A DNA stretch of 64,000 nt from Apostichopus japonicus (Eukaryota; Echinodermata; Holothuroidea; Aspidochirotida; Stichopodidae): NCBI RefSeq assembly GCF_037975245.1, contig NC_092563.1, forward strand, positions 26,012,960 through 26,076,959. The letters are read 5' to 3'. Positions 60,334 through 64,000 of the stretch are shown in pieces. The position numbers and the translations under genes are program-made. The notes under the pieces are model-generated. The model was not told the origin of the DNA and ran no database searches. It worked only from the letters and a program-made list of their open reading frames with translations. Each line of letters begins with the position of its first letter. Position 1 is the first letter of the stretch.

Positions 60334-60613
60334 TTAATAATAATAATTAACAGTTCTTATATAGCGCAACTTACAATAAAGTCTCGCCGCGCTGTACTTA
60401 ACCCTGGTCATTGGTAACTTGTCGCACCTACACACACTGTGCACAATTCAAACAATCTCTCCTGGGGCACCACAGTGCACCACAGCCACGTAAGAGAGGC
60501 AATGGAGATAAAGTGCCTTGCCCAAGGACACAATGCAATGATCTGGCAAGGGCTCGAACCTGTAATCCTTAGAGCACAAGTCCACTGCCTCAACCACTTG
60601 ACCACAAAGCCCT
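60334..60613 (-). mobile_element. tRNA-derived SINE with L2-like tail
   Basis: On the minus strand the 5' head has a pol III A box (TGGTCAAGTGG, 60594-60604) and B box (GGTTCGAGCCC, 60550-60560). A body with TGTCCTTGGGCAAGGCACTT follows. The 3' tail TTGCGCTATATAAGAACTGT ends in (TTA)n, resembling L2-type LINE 3' ends. Such tails allow mobilisation by the matching LINE machinery. Frames across it are spurious. Confidence 0.8.
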
Positions 60614-62284
60614 CGTTAACAGAATACTTATTTGTCATACCTTTAATGTTTATGACGTGTATTTTGCCTCTTATCCAACAGTTGAACCCTAACCGTTCTC
60701 CCCTGAAGAAGGGATTTGGGTAAGTGAAAGTTCTAAAGTTTATATAGATTGAAGGCATTTGATTTAGTTTTAACCTTTATAGAGCATCCTCCACAATGTC
60801 TTCTTAGAAAAATGATTAAAGCAAACTTTATGTTATAAAAATTCAGAAAATGTGACATTGCAAATTTGTTGCATATAAATCTTCAAATATTGCCTTAGAG
60901 CCTCACCTGTCCTATACTTTGTTTGATACAGTAGGTAGTGATGAGGAGGTGAGGGCTTACAAAAAGGCTGGATGGAACCAATGTAGAATTTTAAAAAAAT
61001 CCTGTTTTCATGTTAGACTTTTTTAAGTTTTTTTCTGACAGTAGCATTGCGGTCATTTCTGTCAATTTAGTAAAACTTGTAATTTCATGAGCAAGAAGAC
61101 ATGCTACATAGTTTCACACAGATTGTCATTTTAATTCATTTCATAATGTAAACCAAGTGAGTGGTAGTGTAAGGCTAGTCATGCTGCAAGAACCTATTAC
61201 CAGATTTTGCTATATTCTACAGGGATAGAGCTGTCCGCTTCAAGTGTTCCATGCAGAACACTATTCTGGAAGTATTAAGAAGCAGAGGATGGGTGGAAGT
61301 CAAGGAGTAAGTACATGTGATAGCTGACCTGCTCATTTGCATAAAGGTCATCAGTATTCCTCCCCCTTCCCCTGGCAAAATGCTAGAAAGTATAATAATA
61401 GTCTTATATATGCTCAAGCTTAAGTCATCATTCATCAAAGTTGAGTAATTCTAGTGATAATTTGGAGGGGGGGGGGGGGGAGGGGGGAGTATTTCCAGCA
61501 AACTGGTTTTGAAGACATTTTGCTTACTTTTAGTACCCAAAAGGGTTTGAGGTAAGAGTGATAATATTAGTAGTTGCCATAATTAGTTGTTAATGTGCGA
61601 TATTGGTAATTCATTACCCGTTACCTTAGCCAATCAAAATGGATATAAAGTAAAAACATTACTTTCAAATATTTCACTATGGAAAGTTTCTACTTACTAA
61701 CGGCCAACTGTATTGGCCTATGTTTGCTGTGCAACAAGTCTACAGTTTTTGGTGGTGGAGGTGAAAGGTCATTCAGGAGTAGCCAAAGCCTGAAAAACTT
61801 GTCAAGAAGCTGAAATGTTGGCAAAATACCAAACTTTGCAAGCATTCTTGCCAATATGAGGCACAATGTCCCTGTTGCGTTTGGTTTGGGCCAAATGCCA
61901 GCTGAGGAAAGCAAGCTCATAATGTGAAAATCTTAGAGACATATCAAGGACCATTTCTTGGAGAAAGCTTGAATATATGTACATTTGAAATTGGCCTCAT
62001 AAGTGTGCAGTCTTTGGTGGGGGTCATAGGTCATTTGAGCTCAAAACTTTAAAACTTTGTAAACCATGATATCTCAAGATGGGGAATGTCTAACCTAGCA
62101 TTTCTCCTGCCCATAATCTGTACAAATAAAGGGCCGATTGTACTTTAAGGCCACTTGAATCTGCAGTGTTTCCTTCCACTTGTGTTGGTGTTTCTTGTCG
62201 TAATTATACTGTAGAAATAGAATTCATATAGTAAATAACCAAATGCTACTAACAGCATAAAGTATATATATACTTGTGTTAAAC
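60614..62284. other. Intergenic, nothing recognised
   Basis: No gene or element was recognised apart from a poly-G run at about 61466-61487. Confidence 0.4.
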
Positions 62285-62420
62285 CAGGGGCGTATCCAGG
62301 ATTTTCCAATAGGGGGGGCGTCAGGCATGAATGATCGCCGTCCTGGGGGATGGGTCTAAGGGGAGGGGTGTACAATTTTTGCTTTCGAAGAAGGGCTGAA
62401 ATGCAAAATGGTGTCATATG

Positions 62421-63904
62421 CATGGGCGGCGATCCGTACTTCCGAGTGGGGGGGGGATATGACCTTGTTGCAGGGCCGTCTTAACGCATGGGCCCACTGG
62501 GCCCTGGCCCAGGGCCCCGCGATGTCAGGGGCCCCGCAATCGTAGTAACCCCATGTCTTAATCTGGGAGGAAAACTTATTGAATAGGCCATTATGCCTGA
62601 TTGAAATCGATACTTGACAACTTGTGACGAGAGTTGGTGAAACACTTGAGAGTTTGACATTAAATATTCGAATCTGAGTTGGCAACCCTGGAATATACAA
62701 TGCCCCGAAGGCTTACAACACCTCAAAACACCTCAAAAGATTGACTTTCAGCCAATCATACAACAGTTTACGATCAAGAAATGCCGCAAGTTCTGTTAGT
62801 TCCCCCAGTTGAAAGACTCAACACAAGGGTGTTACAAATGGTGAGTCCAGTATTGTTAGGGAAGGGATGGAGGGCAACTGGAAGATTACTCTTCTATAAT
62901 GTATTTCAGCTTTTAGATATATCACGTATGTTATTCAGCTAAAGTTTTATGCTTTATGCGCGACATAGGTAGGGGTGGTAAATGCAGGCATGTCTATGCT
63001 TGAGCGATTGTCAAGGATGTCAATTTTTCACGCAACTTTTTCGAACTCACTTGATTGAGGGGCCCCGCTCCATTGCCGGGCCCAGGGCCCAGTGATCTCT
63101 TAAGACGGCCCTGCCTTGTTGACTATCTAAGGGTAGCGCCACCATGAGTTGGCGCGAAGCGTACAAGAAAATTTTGGGATTAGCAAACCCTCTAGATGGC
63201 CGGAAACGGCACTTCCCGAGGTTTCCAAGCGGCATGTACCCAAATTTAAAATAGGGATGTCATGTCCGAAATATCTCATAATCAGGATCCAAAATACTTT
63301 TTTTTTAATTTCGGGTGTTATTTTGGGAAAATTGCCCCTGTCAATCTTGTTTCAGGCGCAACGTTAGAATGTTCGAGAGCTCTTTTATATTATTCGATGA
63401 AGAAAATGGCCTCATGCAGGCTATTATAGGCCTATACACATGCAATACACAATTACACATAGTTACATTCCTAGGTACCGATTGCTAGGGCATCCAGGTG
63501 AAACGTATATTAAGCATTACCCTGGTTACATGAGATTCTCAGCTGTTCGAGGGAACATGTACGTGTGTAGGCCTACTATAGGGCCTATATGAATACTATG
63601 AGGGTGCATATATGTACTATATCAATACCGTGGGTGCAATAATACATTTTGTTGTTATAGGGCCAATGAAGCCTACAGTCAACTATTTTTGCTTTATAAA
63701 GACGCTTTATTTGAAAAGATCGCACTGCGTTTATGGTAGGGGAGAAATGAAGCTAAAAAAGAGCCGTACATTAACGAAGATGCATAAATGTAGGCATGAA
63801 AATATTCTTATCCCTGGCATTTGGTGGGGGGGGGGGGATATGGTGCATTACACCCCTCCACCCATTTTCATATATCCCCCCTCCACCCAGGATCGCCGCC
63901 CATG
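62421..63904. mobile_element. Middle nested hAT-type element (1484 bp)
   Basis: Ends CATGGGCGGCGATCC and GGATCGCCGCCCATG are exact inverted repeats. The flanks GTCATATG and GCCATATG match at seven of eight bases. Its interior shares GATGGCCGGAAACGGCACTT with 56656-56680 (inverted), so it is related to the 55886-56796 element. It is itself interrupted by the element at 62471-63113. Confidence 0.78.
62471..63113. mobile_element. Inner nested hAT-type element (643 bp)
   Basis: Ends CAGGGCCGTCTTAA and TTAAGACGGCCCTG are exact inverted repeats with a perfect 8-base duplication CCTTGTTG (62463-62470, 63114-63121). GGGCCC-rich segments lie just inside both ends. No transposase frame is present. Confidence 0.88.
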
Positions 63905-64000
63905 GCCATATGTGATCCATTTTTCGACCTTAATAATAAGCAACATTTCCAGTAAATATGGACACAAAATGCACAATTTAGTATGGCTGGCATGTCACTT

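Larger units (their letters stand above)
62285..64000. mobile_element. Outer hAT-type element, right end outside window
   Basis: CAGGGGCGTATCCAGG at 62285 has the look of a hAT-type end and is followed by the usual G-rich stretch (GGGGGGGCG, GATGGGTCTAAGGGGAGGGG). Its body is interrupted at 62421 and appears to resume after 63904. The other terminus was not reached. Confidence 0.5.

Noticed and set aside
60408-60758. 116-codon minus frame
   Set aside because: It runs through the SINE head and body; no protein family resemblance.

Overview
The window looks like nuclear DNA of a deuterostome invertebrate, most likely an echinoderm. The grounds are spliced exons encoding hyalin-repeat (HYR), CUB, EGF-like and Kazal modules, a Gmr1-type Ty3/gypsy retrotransposon (a group described from deuterostomes), L2/CR1-like LINE debris, and many short hAT-type elements. 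Species cannot be fixed from the sequence. No bacterial-style genes, rRNA, tRNA genes or CRISPR arrays are visible.

Bases 1-44935 are dominated by one minus-strand gene for a secreted mosaic protein. It can be followed exon by exon: signal peptide (44848-44935), Kazal (30302-30457), EGF-like (27708-27887), CUB (23966-24370), a HYR exon (22358-22606), five HYR exons encoding identical domains (18890-19141, 16550-16801, 14345-14596, 12005-12256, 9800-10051), then HYR exons at 6623-6871 and 193-441. It continues past the left edge. Every internal exon is phase 1-1 and a whole number of codons, so exons can be added or lost without breaking the frame.

The HYR part is being remodelled by tandem duplication. 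Units of 2205 and 2340 bp alternate (a 4545-bp dimer present twice, plus a preceding unit). Each carries one intact HYR exon, one dead HYR pseudoexon and a piece of a 45-bp minisatellite. The parent minisatellite (about 7.45-9.4 kb) has its own 720-bp higher-order repeat. At 0.9-2.9 kb a separate 291/398-bp repeat array carries clusters of AGGTCA half-sites.

The introns and the gene's 5' side hold nested mobile elements: a 1.74-kb hAT-type element (3507-5244), a Harbinger deletion derivative (28055-29413), L2/CR1-like LINE fragments, an unclassified 2.5-kb element inside a LINE (35236-37734), a roughly 2.1-kb CAT-triplet tract (39.5-41.7 kb), a long (TA)n tract, and a 287-bp MITE enclosing telomere-like repeats (45412-45698).

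From 47242 to 54521 lies a nearly complete, young Gmr1-like LTR retrotransposon with integrase encoded before reverse transcriptase. It is interrupted by two in-frame stops and has a changed protease motif. The right end (54.6-64 kb) is a graveyard of LINE pieces, hAT-type elements (some nested two or three deep, several with perfect 8-bp target duplications), and a tRNA-derived SINE. I see no host gene there.
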